In this document: in pieces, positions 32,472 to 40,608 of the stretch
Layout: the number at the start of each line of letters is the position of its first letter
How positions within the stretch are numbered: the first letter of the stretch is position 1
NCBI RefSeq assembly: GCF_001984195.1
Contig: NZ_MTQN01000012.1
Location: 558,001 to 622,000 of the forward strand
DNA: 64,000 bases
Reading direction: 5' to 3'
From: Kribbella sp. ALI-6-A
GTDB lineage: Bacteria > Actinomycetota > Actinomycetes > Propionibacteriales > Kribbellaceae
Notes under the pieces: generated by a model
Databases searched by the model: none
Seen by the model: the letters and a program-made list of their open reading frames with translations, nothing else
Told to the model about the DNA's origin: nothing
Position numbers and translations under genes: made by a program

Positions 32472-32825
32472 ATGTATCGCAGGACCGAAACGCCGAACGC
32501 CGTGATGACGACGTACGCGTCGCCGACGCAGGGCAGCCGGGAGCTGAGTGTGTGGCGGGTGGAGATGAAGGCCGACGCGCAGGGGCCGGTGCACGTGATG
32601 GACAGCGAGCAGGTGTGGACCGGCTTGAGCGGGCAGGCCACGATCACCGTGGGCGCCGAGCAGGTGGAGCTGACGGCGGGTGAGGCGGTGGTGCTGCCGG
32701 GCGGGGTCGAGCGTCAGGTGACCGCGACCGGCGAATTCACCGCGATGGTCGCCGGCTACGGGCACGCCAAGGTCAGCGTCCCCGGTGAGGATGCCGACCG
32801 CGGGACGCCGCCCTGGATCAGCTGA
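32472..32825 (+). CDS. Cupin-domain protein
   Basis: Small beta-barrel protein of 117 residues. LSVWRVEMKADAQGPVHVMD, SEQVWTGLSGQATITVGAEQ and LTAGEAVVLPGGVERQVTAT follow the two cupin motifs, although the first motif has only one clear histidine (PVHVMDSE), so metal binding may be altered. ATG 32472 is preceded by GAGGGGG six bases upstream. It is controlled with the divergent MarR gene through the operator at 32413. Such pairs often respond to quinones or phenolics; the role here is unknown. Confidence 0.85.
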   Translation: MYRRTETPNAVMTTYASPTQGSRELSVWRVEMKADAQGPVHVMDSEQVWTGLSGQATITVGAEQVELTAGEAVVLPGGVERQVTATGEFTAMVAGYGHAKVSVPGEDADRGTPPWIS

Positions 32826-32841
32826 CGCTGCCGCCGCCGAT

Positions 32842-32880
32842 CAGCTGACGCAGGACAGCGAAGCCGGCTCGCGTCAGCTG
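32842..32880. terminator. Hairpin between the convergent cupin and CYTH-CHAD genes
   Basis: CAGCTGACGC (32842-32851) pairs perfectly with GCGTCAGCTG (32871-32880). The right arm includes the stop codon of the CYTH-CHAD gene. GATCAGCTGACGC also occurs as a direct repeat at 32816 across the cupin stop. Confidence 0.65.
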
Positions 32881-34361
32881 AAGTCGATTGTCGGCCAGAG
32901 CTTCAGGAACTCCTCGCGCGACCTGTCGCCGCGGTACTGCTCGGCGGCGTGCAGCCGGCCGAGGGTGAACGGGTTGCCGCCGTCGAGATGCTGCTGGACG
33001 GCGAGCCGGCGCAGGAGGTCCCGGGCGACCACGCTGTCCTGGTGGTCCCCGAGGATCTCCTGGACGTGCTTCGCCCGCTCGACCAGCTCCGCCGCCCGCT
33101 CACCCAGCAGCGGCACGGCCGACTCCGCGGCGTACCGGAGGCGCTTGGCCGCCTTGCGGGTCTCGTGCAGCTCGTGGTCCTGCTCGGCGAGCGTCGCCGC
33201 GTTCTCGGCCCGCTTCACGCATCGACGCATCCGCTTCAGGTCGTGCTTCAGCAGCTCGGGCACCTGCTTCTTCGCCTTGGTCTCCGCGTCCAGCAACGGC
33301 GGCGCGGCGACCAGCCCGTCGAGCGTGTCGAGCAGCCGGAAGTACCGCTCGCTCTCCAGCGCCTCCAGCGCCTGCGTCCGCGCTTCCTTGTAGACGGCGC
33401 GCAGATGGTCGTCGATGTACCCGGCGACGCGTCCCATCACCAGCTCCGACGGCTGCTCCGAGACCGCGACCAGGAAATGCTCGCGCAGCACCTCCGCGTC
33501 CCGCGCGCCGCCGAGCTCACCGGCGAACCACTTGAGCTCGTCGCGGATTTGGTCACCGACCTCGCGGTCCACCACCGGCCGGTACGTCGCCAGCGCCGAC
33601 CGCAGCCGCCGGGTCGCCACCCGCATCTTGTGCAACGCGTCGGGCAGGTCCCGCCGGACCTCGGGGTCGCGGAGGTGGATCGCCTGGACCTGCTCGGTCG
33701 CGTACGCGCGGAAGAGATCGGCCGTGGTCGGCTTCGACGGCAGCTCCCAGGTCTCCCGCCGCGGCACCCGGTCGCCGAGCGCCCGTGCCAGCTTGCTCGG
33801 CCCGGACGCGGGCGTCGCGCCGGCCTCCCGCAGTACGGGCTCGGCGGCCTCGAGCAGCTCGGAACCGCCGTTGACCAGCTCGATCTCCCACTCCCGCCAG
33901 GTCGCGGGCTGCTCGCCGTCGACCGTCGCGGTGACGTGGTCGTCGCTGACCTCGGCCAGCACCTCGCCCTCGGCGTCGAGCAGCCGGTGCACGATCCGCC
34001 GGGTCGCCAGTGTCACCACCGGCACGAGGTCGTGGTCGCGGACGTGCACCCGGACCGCGCGCAGGACCTGGATCGGCACGTTGCGGACCGCGCGCCCGAG
34101 CGGGTGCTGGATCTCCAGCCGGCCGCGCGCGGCCGGCAGCTTGATGTGCCAGCCGTCGTCCTCACCGCCGGTCCGGCGGCGCAGCGTCACCTTGTTCGCC
34201 GCCAGGCGCAGGTCGGCGGTGTCGAAGTACACCGCCTCCAGGGCGAGCTCGACCGGCTGCTCGACACGGTCGACTCCTGGCAACTCGTGCAGCGCAGGCA
34301 CGATCGCGTGCTCATCGACGTCGTACTTGGTCTCGATCTCGAGCTGCTCGGTCGGCGTCAT
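32874..34361 (-). CDS. CYTH and CHAD domain protein
   Basis: Protein of 495 residues with an N-terminal CYTH triphosphate-tunnel domain (about 5-205). It has the diagnostic EIETKYDV (ExExK), VTLRRRTGG, WHIKLP and WEIELV segments. A C-terminal CHAD domain (about 220-490) is helical and rich in histidine and arginine (LHKMRVATRRLRSALATYRP, HELHETRKAAKRLRYAAES). CYTH enzymes hydrolyse tripolyphosphate or nucleoside triphosphates, and CHAD domains bind polyphosphate, so a polyphosphate-granule role is likely. It lies 21 bp downstream of a small membrane-protein gene in a three-gene minus-strand unit. Confidence 0.93.
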   Translation of the reverse strand: MTPTEQLEIETKYDVDEHAIVPALHELPGVDRVEQPVELALEAVYFDTADLRLAANKVTLRRRTGGEDDGWHIKLPAARGRLEIQHPLGRAVRNVPIQVLRAVRVHVRDHDLVPVVTLATRRIVHRLLDAEGEVLAEVSDDHVTATVDGEQPATWREWEIELVNGGSELLEAAEPVLREAGATPASGPSKLARALGDRVPRRETWELPSKPTTADLFRAYATEQVQAIHLRDPEVRRDLPDALHKMRVATRRLRSALATYRPVVDREVGDQIRDELKWFAGELGGARDAEVLREHFLVAVSEQPSELVMGRVAGYIDDHLRAVYKEARTQALEALESERYFRLLDTLDGLVAAPPLLDAETKAKKQVPELLKHDLKRMRRCVKRAENAATLAEQDHELHETRKAAKRLRYAAESAVPLLGERAAELVERAKHVQEILGDHQDSVVARDLLRRLAVQQHLDGGNPFTLGRLHAAEQYRGDRSREEFLKLWPTIDFS

Positions 34362-34382
34362 CTCTCTTGTCTACCAGTTGGC

Positions 34383-34547
34383 TCAAGTCCGGTCAGCGAC
34401 CGCGCGAAGATCGTCCAGCAGGCGGTCACGATCGCGATCCGGCAGATCCGGCCGTACGCCGGGGTGGCCGGGCGGGCCGGATGGCCGGCGGCGGTTCCAC
34501 TCCAGCACGACGACGACCGCGGCGACCAGGACGAGCAGCGCGATCAT
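34383..34547 (-). CDS. Small membrane protein, translationally coupled
   Basis: Gene of 54 codons reading MIALLVLVAAVVVVLEWN, one membrane helix, followed by a charged, proline-rich tail ending in DRLLDDLRAVADRT. The ATG at 34547 overlaps the stop of the methyltransferase gene as ATGA, which argues that it is translated. It sits between that gene and the CYTH-CHAD gene on the same strand. No family was recognised and no function is proposed beyond a membrane anchor. Confidence 0.7.
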   Translation of the reverse strand: MIALLVLVAAVVVVLEWNRRRPSGPPGHPGVRPDLPDRDRDRLLDDLRAVADRT

Positions 34548-35350
34548 CGCACCCCGACGCCCTTGAAGAACGTGTAGTGGAAGGTGCCGCCGGGCTCGGC
34601 GGTGCGCTCCAGGTCGCGGATTCCCTGCGCCCAGGCGGCCGGCGTACTGAGGCCGGTGGCGATCGAGCGGTCGCGGACCGAGCCGACCATCGCGATGAAC
34701 GTCTTGCGGGTGAAACCGTCGACGAGGTGCGGGACCGTCTGGTCGGCGTACACGGTGCGCGGGTGGGTGACGACGTCGGTGAACCCGGCGGCGGTGAGCA
34801 ACGGCTGGACCCGCCGGCCGATCAGCGCGTCACCACCGGCCTCGGCCTGGGAGACGTTGAGGCACTCGATGACCGCCTGGGCGGCGGCGCTGCGCGGGTG
34901 GTAGATCGCCGAGCCGTGGTCGCCCTCGATCAGCGTGATGGTGCCGCCGGGACGCAGGTACCGCCGAAGCGTGCGCAGTACGTCGGTGGGCTCGGGCAGG
35001 TGTTCCAGGACGAAGCAGAGGAAGAGGTGGTCGAAGGAGGCTTCGGCGTACGGGAGGTCGTGCAGGTCGCCGTGATGCCACTCGACCTGCGCGTCCGGCA
35101 CCTTGACCGCCACGCGGCGTTTGGCCTCGGCGAGCGACTCCTCGGAGATGTCGACGGCGGTCAGTGCGATGCCGGGGCTGCGGGTCAGGAGCTGCACGGT
35201 CTGCGCGCCGACGCCGCAGCCGACCTCCAAGACGCGGCTGCCGGGTGCGTAGTGCGTGTCGCCGTGCAGCAGATCGGCGAGGGTTTCTGCCTGCTCGCTG
35301 AGGCGGCGGGTCTCGGAGGCGGTGTAGCCGTGCACGTAGTCGGTTCCCAT
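34544..35350 (-). CDS. SAM-dependent class I methyltransferase
   Basis: Methyltransferase of 268 residues. Motif I is VLEVGCGVGAQT (about 40-51), followed by the acidic ALTAVDISEES, HHGDLHDLPYAEASFDHLF and the post-motif RTLRRYLRPGGTITLIEGDH. The C-terminal third is all-helical with FTRKTFIAMVGSV, seen in small-molecule methyltransferases of the UbiE/menaquinone-like group. The acceptor is unknown. ATG 35350 is divergent from the MocR regulator and shares its promoter region. Confidence 0.9.
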   Translation of the reverse strand: MGTDYVHGYTASETRRLSEQAETLADLLHGDTHYAPGSRVLEVGCGVGAQTVQLLTRSPGIALTAVDISEESLAEAKRRVAVKVPDAQVEWHHGDLHDLPYAEASFDHLFLCFVLEHLPEPTDVLRTLRRYLRPGGTITLIEGDHGSAIYHPRSAAAQAVIECLNVSQAEAGGDALIGRRVQPLLTAAGFTDVVTHPRTVYADQTVPHLVDGFTRKTFIAMVGSVRDRSIATGLSTPAAWAQGIRDLERTAEPGGTFHYTFFKGVGVR

Positions 35351-35371
35351 AGCTCCACGGTCGCGCCACAA

Positions 35372-35407
35372 TGGTCCGGTGAGTAGATCCAATCCGGACC
35401 AGATTGG
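35372..35407. promoter_or_regulatory. Candidate MocR binding sites
   Basis: TGGTCCGG (35372-35379) and CCGGACCA (35394-35401) are exact inverted repeats. CCAATC-N7-GATTGG (35389-35407) overlaps the second. A further TGTCCGG covers the MocR ATG. ATGGTCC-like sites are typical for GntR/MocR regulators. The gap separates the methyltransferase and MocR genes. Confidence 0.55.
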
Positions 35408-35417
35408 CAGGTCCATA

Positions 35418-36899
35418 ATGTCCGGATCCGACTTCCTGCAGCTCAGCGCCGCCGACGCGCCATCCGGCGGCCTGTCCACGTGGCTGGCCGATCAACTCCG
35501 CGCCGCGATCGCCGACGGCCGCCTGCCCGTCGGAAGTCGCCTGCCGGCGACTCGGGTCCTGGCCGCTGAGCTGCAGGTCTCCCGAGGAGTGGTCACCGAG
35601 GCCTACCAACGCCTCACCGAGGACGGCCACACCACCGCCAACGGCCGAGCGGGCACGACCGTCGTCGCCGCGCCCTTCAGCACGACAACGACCGTTCCGG
35701 CGTCGAACGGGGAGTCCCGGTCCGCTGTGGTCGTGCAGACGCCGGGAGACGACATCTTCGACGCACTGCGATCAGCTCCGGCGAGGATCGACCTGACTCC
35801 TGGGGTTCCGGACCTGACAGCCTTTCCCCGCGCGGCCTGGCTGAAGGCGGAACGCACCGTGCTCGACCGGCTGTCCGCCTCCTCCCTCAGCTACGGCGAC
35901 CCCGCCGGTACGCCGGAACTGCGGCTGGCGGTCGCGCGCTGGCTGGCCCGGTACCGCGGCGTCCAGGTCGATCCGGCCGAGGTGATCATCGTCGCCGGGG
36001 TCGCCCAGGCACTGAGCCTGACCGCGCAGGTCCTCACCGCCGAGGGCATCCACGACCTGGCCGTCGAGGATCCCGGGTCGCTCGGATCCCGCCAGCACGT
36101 GGGAAACCTGGGTCTGCGGACGCCACCGATCCCGGTCGACTCCGACGGCGTACGGGTGGACGCGCTGCGCCGGAGCGGCGTTCGCGCCGTACTGCTCACG
36201 CCTGCTCATCAGTTCCCGACCGGGGTCGTGCTCGACGGCGAACGCCGCCGGGAGCTGATCCAGTGGGCCGTCGAGTCCGACGGCCTGATCGTCGAGGACG
36301 ACTACGACGCCGAACACCGCTACGACCGCCCGCCGGTCCCCGCGCTGCGGGCGATGCTCGCCGATCACGTGATCTACACCGGCAGCGTCTCCAAGCTGCT
36401 CGCCCCCGCGCTCCGGATCGGCTGGATGGTGCCGCCCCCGGCGTACCGCGACCGGTTCGCCGCCGCCAAACGCCTGGCCGACCTGGGCAACGCCGCGCTT
36501 CCCCAGCTGGTGCTCGCGCAGCTGATGGAGTCCGGCGACCTGGAACGCCGGCTCCGCTACGCCCGCCGCCGCCATCGCCGGCGTCGCGACGCGATGATCG
36601 ATGCCATCAGCAATCATCTTCCGGCCGCCACCGTGCACGGCGCAGCGGCCGGGCTGCATCTGACGATCACGTTTCCCGATCATTGTCTCGACGACGTCGC
36701 GCTCGCGCGCCAGGCACTTGCCGAAGGCATCAAAACCCATCCGCTCAGCTGGCACACCCAGACGCCGCACCCACCGGGCCTGGTCCTCGGCTACGCCGCC
36801 CGCACCCCGACCGAACTCACCGAGGCTGTCGCGACACTCGGAGCCCTGCTGCGCCGAACGACGGCAGCCACCAGTTCGCCCGTCCGGCCAGTTTCATGA
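35418..36899 (+). CDS. MocR/PdxR-type GntR regulator fused to an aminotransferase domain
   Basis: Regulator of 493 residues. The N-terminal winged helix (about 12-75) reads LADQLRAAIADGRLPVGSRL and ELQVSRGVVTEAYQRLTEDG. The fold-type I aminotransferase-like domain (about 115-490) has the PLP site with EDDYDAEHRYDRPPVPALR and K326 in YTGSVSKLLAPALRIGW. MocR proteins use PLP or an amino compound as effector, but without genes for vitamin B6 or GABA next to it the target is open. ATG 35418 gives the family start MSGSDFLQL. The last 83 bp overlap the MMPL gene on the other strand. Confidence 0.93.
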   Translation: MSGSDFLQLSAADAPSGGLSTWLADQLRAAIADGRLPVGSRLPATRVLAAELQVSRGVVTEAYQRLTEDGHTTANGRAGTTVVAAPFSTTTTVPASNGESRSAVVVQTPGDDIFDALRSAPARIDLTPGVPDLTAFPRAAWLKAERTVLDRLSASSLSYGDPAGTPELRLAVARWLARYRGVQVDPAEVIIVAGVAQALSLTAQVLTAEGIHDLAVEDPGSLGSRQHVGNLGLRTPPIPVDSDGVRVDALRRSGVRAVLLTPAHQFPTGVVLDGERRRELIQWAVESDGLIVEDDYDAEHRYDRPPVPALRAMLADHVIYTGSVSKLLAPALRIGWMVPPPAYRDRFAAAKRLADLGNAALPQLVLAQLMESGDLERRLRYARRRHRRRRDAMIDAISNHLPAATVHGAAAGLHLTITFPDHCLDDVALARQALAEGIKTHPLSWHTQTPHPPGLVLGYAARTPTELTEAVATLGALLRRTTAATSSPVRPVS

Positions 36900-38994
36900 A
36901 GGCCGGCAGCAGCACGCCCCGGATCAGCGTCGCGTCGACCAGAACGGCCACCGCCATCCCGATCCCGATCATCTTGAGGTAGACCACCCCACCGGTCGCG
37001 TACACCGCGAAGGACGACGCCAGCACGACCGCCGCCGCACTGACCAGCGGGGCGGACCGTTGCAACCCGGTCGCCACCGCCAGCGCACTGTCGCCGGTGC
37101 GCAGGTACTCCTCCCGGATCCGCGACACGACGAACACCTCGTAGTCCATCGACAGCCCGTAGACGATGCAGAACATCAGCATCGGCATGCTCGCCTCGAG
37201 TCCGCCGGTCGGCGTGAAGCCGAGCAGGCCGGACAGGTTGCCCTGCTGGAACACCCAGACCGTCACGCCGAACATCACGCCCAGGCTCAGCAAGTTCAGC
37301 ACCGTCGCCTTCAGCGGCAGCAGCACGCTTCCGGTCGCCAGGTGCAGGACCGCGAAACTGAGCAGCAGAATCACACCGAGCACGAGCGGGATGCGGTCGG
37401 CGAGCGCATCCCGCCAGTCGAGCATCTCGGCCGGACTGCCACCGATCACCACGTCGTACGGCGCCGGCACCGCGCGAATCCGGTCGACGAGCGTGGCGAC
37501 ATCGCCTTCGAGCACCGCCTGCGTCGGCGTCACGGTCAGATAGGTCCCGCCGTCGCGGCTGAACCTGTCGGAGGCCGGTGGCACGATCCGCTGACCGTCG
37601 ACGAAGCCACCAGCCGCCGAGTCGACCTGCGCGACGCCGTCCAGGCGGGACAGCTGCCCGGCGTACTGCGCGAGCGGGCCGGCCGCGTCGGCACGAGTGG
37701 CGACCACGTACAGGGCGTCGGACTCCTCCTGCCCGAAACCCGCGCGAATCTGGTCGGCAGTGATCCGGCTGGACGCCTCCGCAGGCAGGATGCGCGCGTC
37801 GGGCAGGCCGAAGCGCAGTCCGAGCGCCGGCGACGCCAGGAGCAGAACCAGCGCGAGCACCGCTCCCCCGATCAGCAGTGGCCGCCGCATCACCACTTGT
37901 GCCAATCGGAACCAACGACCGTGCTCGACCGGCTGCTCGCGGACCGGTCCGGCGGCGCGGTGACCGAGCAGCGCCAGCCCGGCGGGCAGCACCACCAGCG
38001 AACCGAACAGCGCCGAGGCGACCACCAGGACACCGGCGTACCCGAAGGACCGCAGGAACGACAGCGGGAACAGCAGCAGCGCGAGCAGTGAGGTCGCGAC
38101 CGCGAGACCGCTGAACAAGACGGTTCGTCCCGCGGTCCGGACCGCGATCACCACCGACCGGCCCACATCGTTGCCGTCAGCAAGCTCTTCGCGGTAGCGG
38201 GCGATCACGAACAGGCAGTAGTCGACGCCGAGCGCGAGGCCCATCACCAGCGCGAGGTTGGCGGCGAAGGTGGAGACCTCGGTGACCGAGGCGATCAGCC
38301 GCAGACCGGCCAGCGCTCCCGCGGTCGCGAGGACGCCGATGCCCAGGGTGATCAGGGCGAGCGCGATCCGGCGGTAGATCAGCATCAGCAGCCCGAGCAC
38401 CAGGGGCAGGACGATGATCTCCGCCTGGACGAAGTCGGCACGAGCCTGGGCGCCGATCTCGCGGAACACCTCGTCCTGTCCACCCACTTGGACGTGCAGT
38501 GGGCCGCGTTGCCCGGCGTACCGGTCGGCCAGTTCGCCGACTCGGGCACGGGACTCGTTCACCTCACCGGGGACTCGGACCAGGACGAGTGCCTGCCGGC
38601 CGTCGCGGCTGCGCAACGCGGGGCTGTCGCCGCGGGACCAGTACGAACCGACCTCGGCCACACCGGTCTGGGTTGTGAGCTCCTGCTCCAGCCCGGCGGC
38701 AGCACGTCGTACGGCGGTGTCGTCGACGCTCCGGTCTCCCGCATCGACCAGCAGCACCAGGTTGGGCGGACCGGTGTGGAACTGGTCGGCCAGGATCTGG
38801 CGCGCTCGATCCGACTCGGACCCGGGCGCGGCGATCCGGGACAGGGACAGCGCCCCCAGCGCACCGGCGGCGACGACCAGCAGCAGGACGGCGAGCACTC
38901 CGGCCAGCGAGACCACCAGGATGCGCCGCCGGACGAGCCAAGCCGCGAAGCCGTTGTCTGGATGACTGGTCGGGTCGAGATCCTGCTGCGGCAT
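36817..38994 (-). CDS. MMPL/RND-family membrane exporter
   Basis: Transporter of 725 residues with the 12-helix MMPL layout: helix 1, an outer domain (about 50-185), six helices, a second outer domain (about 385-520), and five more helices. Both halves have the proton-relay motif (MGLALGVDYCLFVIARYREE and IVYGLSMDYEVFVVSRIREE). Members export lipids, siderophores or drugs. It is divergent from a TetR gene whose operators lie in the gap, so it is an inducible efflux system. Its C-terminal 27 codons overlap the MocR gene. Confidence 0.93.
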   Translation of the reverse strand: MPQQDLDPTSHPDNGFAAWLVRRRILVVSLAGVLAVLLLVVAAGALGALSLSRIAAPGSESDRARQILADQFHTGPPNLVLLVDAGDRSVDDTAVRRAAAGLEQELTTQTGVAEVGSYWSRGDSPALRSRDGRQALVLVRVPGEVNESRARVGELADRYAGQRGPLHVQVGGQDEVFREIGAQARADFVQAEIIVLPLVLGLLMLIYRRIALALITLGIGVLATAGALAGLRLIASVTEVSTFAANLALVMGLALGVDYCLFVIARYREELADGNDVGRSVVIAVRTAGRTVLFSGLAVATSLLALLLFPLSFLRSFGYAGVLVVASALFGSLVVLPAGLALLGHRAAGPVREQPVEHGRWFRLAQVVMRRPLLIGGAVLALVLLLASPALGLRFGLPDARILPAEASSRITADQIRAGFGQEESDALYVVATRADAAGPLAQYAGQLSRLDGVAQVDSAAGGFVDGQRIVPPASDRFSRDGGTYLTVTPTQAVLEGDVATLVDRIRAVPAPYDVVIGGSPAEMLDWRDALADRIPLVLGVILLLSFAVLHLATGSVLLPLKATVLNLLSLGVMFGVTVWVFQQGNLSGLLGFTPTGGLEASMPMLMFCIVYGLSMDYEVFVVSRIREEYLRTGDSALAVATGLQRSAPLVSAAAVVLASSFAVYATGGVVYLKMIGIGMAVAVLVDATLIRGVLLPAFMKLAGRANWWLPSFGAAGLRVSRQPR

Positions 38995-39022
38995 GGCGGC
39001 GCCCCCAGGCTAGACTGAAACA

Positions 39023-39036
39023 CGAGCGATCACTCG
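39023..39036. promoter_or_regulatory. TetR operator, secondary site
   Basis: CGAG-CGATCA-CTCG has the same CGAG-N6-CTCG core as the main operator 27 bp away (centre to centre), which supports two repressor dimers in this 72-bp gap. Confidence 0.55.
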
Positions 39037-39046
39037 CAGAACGAAA

Positions 39047-39066
39047 ATACGAGTATTTGCTCGTAT
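39047..39066. promoter_or_regulatory. TetR operator, primary site
   Basis: ATACGAG-TATTTG-CTCGTAT is a perfect 20-bp palindrome that ends at the base before the TetR ATG (39067). The regulator transcript may be leaderless, because no ribosome site is present. Confidence 0.75.
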
Positions 39067-39705
39067 ATGTCAACGACCCCGGAGATCTCAGTGACCGAGC
39101 AGCCGCGCCGGCAGGCCCGTGGGCAGCGGCGGATGGAGCAGCTGACCGACGCCGCGGCCGTCGTGTTCGCCGAGGTCGGCTACGCGAAAGCGACCACGAA
39201 CGCGATCGCCCGGCAGGCCGGCGTCTCCCCCGGCACGCTGTACCAGTTCTTCGCGAACAAGGAGGCGCTCGCCGGTGCGCTGGCCGATCGCTACCGGACC
39301 GCCCTGCAGGAAGCGCACGCCCGGGCGTTCGACCCGGCTGCCGCCCAGCTTCCGCTGCCCGAGCTGGTCGACCGGATGATCCGGCCGATGGTCGAGGTCA
39401 ACCTCGCCAACCCCGGTTTCAAGGCGCTGTTCGCCGGGACCGGTCTGCCCGAGCACCTGACCGCTCCGGCCCGCGCGCTGCAGGCCGCGGTCACCGGCAA
39501 GGTCGCCGAGGTGATCGCCGCCCGGGCTCCGGGTCTTCCGGCCGATCGCCGGCAGCAGACCGCCGTCGTCGCGACGCAGATCTTCGCCGCGCTGCTCGGC
39601 ACCGTGCTCGCCGCCCCGGCCGAGGACCGCGAATCCTGGATTGCCGAGGTCAACCGCGCTCTGGTTGGTTACCTGACCCCGGTGCTGAGCGAAGCTCCGG
39701 CCTGA
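39067..39705 (+). CDS. TetR family repressor of the MMPL exporter
   Basis: Regulator of 212 residues. The helix-turn-helix (about 40-60) reads ATTNAIARQAGVSPGTLYQF, preceded by RMEQLTDAAAVVFAEVGY. The C-terminal region resembles TetR proteins that sense hydrophobic compounds. It is divergent from the MMPL gene, with two matching palindromes in the gap, so autorepression and control of the exporter are the likely functions. Confidence 0.93.
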   Translation: MSTTPEISVTEQPRRQARGQRRMEQLTDAAAVVFAEVGYAKATTNAIARQAGVSPGTLYQFFANKEALAGALADRYRTALQEAHARAFDPAAAQLPLPELVDRMIRPMVEVNLANPGFKALFAGTGLPEHLTAPARALQAAVTGKVAEVIAARAPGLPADRRQQTAVVATQIFAALLGTVLAAPAEDRESWIAEVNRALVGYLTPVLSEAPA

Positions 39706-39811
39706 TCCAGCCGAGGTGGGGCGGCTCGGGCCGAGGGACCACCCGCCGCCGCGTCCCGCGGACGAAGCCGAGCCCCGCCGCCGACCTCGCCGCGACGAAG
39801 TCCTCGGGGAG

Positions 39812-40606
39812 TCACCGGTCCTGTACGAGGTGACTTCGCGGGCGAGGCAGCACCAGCGGCGTGCCGGTCAGCGGGTCCGGGATGACTTCGCAGGCAAGGC
39901 CGAAGACGTCTTCGACGACCTCGGGAGTGATCACGTCGGCGGGAGCACCGGTGGCGACGACCGTGCCGGACTTGAGGGCGATCAGGTGGTCGGCGTAGCG
40001 GCTGGCGAGGTTGAGGTCGTGCAGGACGAGGACGACGGTTTTGCCGTGCTCGCGGTTGAGGTCCTGGACCAGGTCGAGGATCTCGAGCTGGTGGGCGAGG
40101 TCGAGAAAGGTGGTCGGCTCGTCGAGCAGCATCGTGCCGGCGTCCTGGGCCAGGGCGAGGGCGATCCAGACGCGCTGGCGCTGACCGCCGGAGAGCTGGT
40201 CCAGGGAGCGGTCGACCAGGTCGGCGGTGCCGGTGGCGGCGAGGGCTTCGGTGACGACGCGTTCGTCCTCGGGAGTCCACTGGCGGAACCACCGCTGGTG
40301 CGGGTGCCGCCCGCGGCCGACCAGGTCGCCGACCGTGATGCCTTCGGGGGCTACGGGCTGCTGCGGGAGCAGGCCGAGCTGCGTGGCGAGTTCGCCGCCG
40401 GGGACGCGGCGTACGTCGACGTCGTCCAGGTAGACGGTGCCGCCGCGCGGGACGAGCAGGCGGGCCAGGCCGCGCAGCAAGGTCGACTTGCCACAGGCGT
40501 TGGCGCCCACGATGACGGTGATCCGGCCGCGCGGAATGCCGACCGACAGGTCGTGCACGACCGGCGTTCCGTCGTACGCGAGGGTGAGGTTCTCGGCGCG
40601 CAGCAT
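39812..40606 (-). CDS. ABC transporter ATPase, FepC/BtuD type
   Basis: ATPase of 264 residues for an iron-chelate or corrinoid importer. Walker A is GANACGKS, with a cysteine in place of the usual glycine or alanine; the family often has GPNGCGKS. The Q-loop is LLPQQP, the signature is LSGGQRQRVWIALALAQD, Walker B is MLLDEPTTFLDLA, and the histidine is in VLVLHDLNLASRYAD. ATG 40606 has GAGGAGG six bases upstream; ATG 40612 overlapping the permease stop is the alternative. It is the last gene of a four-gene operon under the cobalamin riboswitch. Confidence 0.95.
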   Translation of the reverse strand: MLRAENLTLAYDGTPVVHDLSVGIPRGRITVIVGANACGKSTLLRGLARLLVPRGGTVYLDDVDVRRVPGGELATQLGLLPQQPVAPEGITVGDLVGRGRHPHQRWFRQWTPEDERVVTEALAATGTADLVDRSLDQLSGGQRQRVWIALALAQDAGTMLLDEPTTFLDLAHQLEILDLVQDLNREHGKTVVLVLHDLNLASRYADHLIALKSGTVVATGAPADVITPEVVEDVFGLACEVIPDPLTGTPLVLPRPRSHLVQDR

Positions 40607-40608
40607 GG

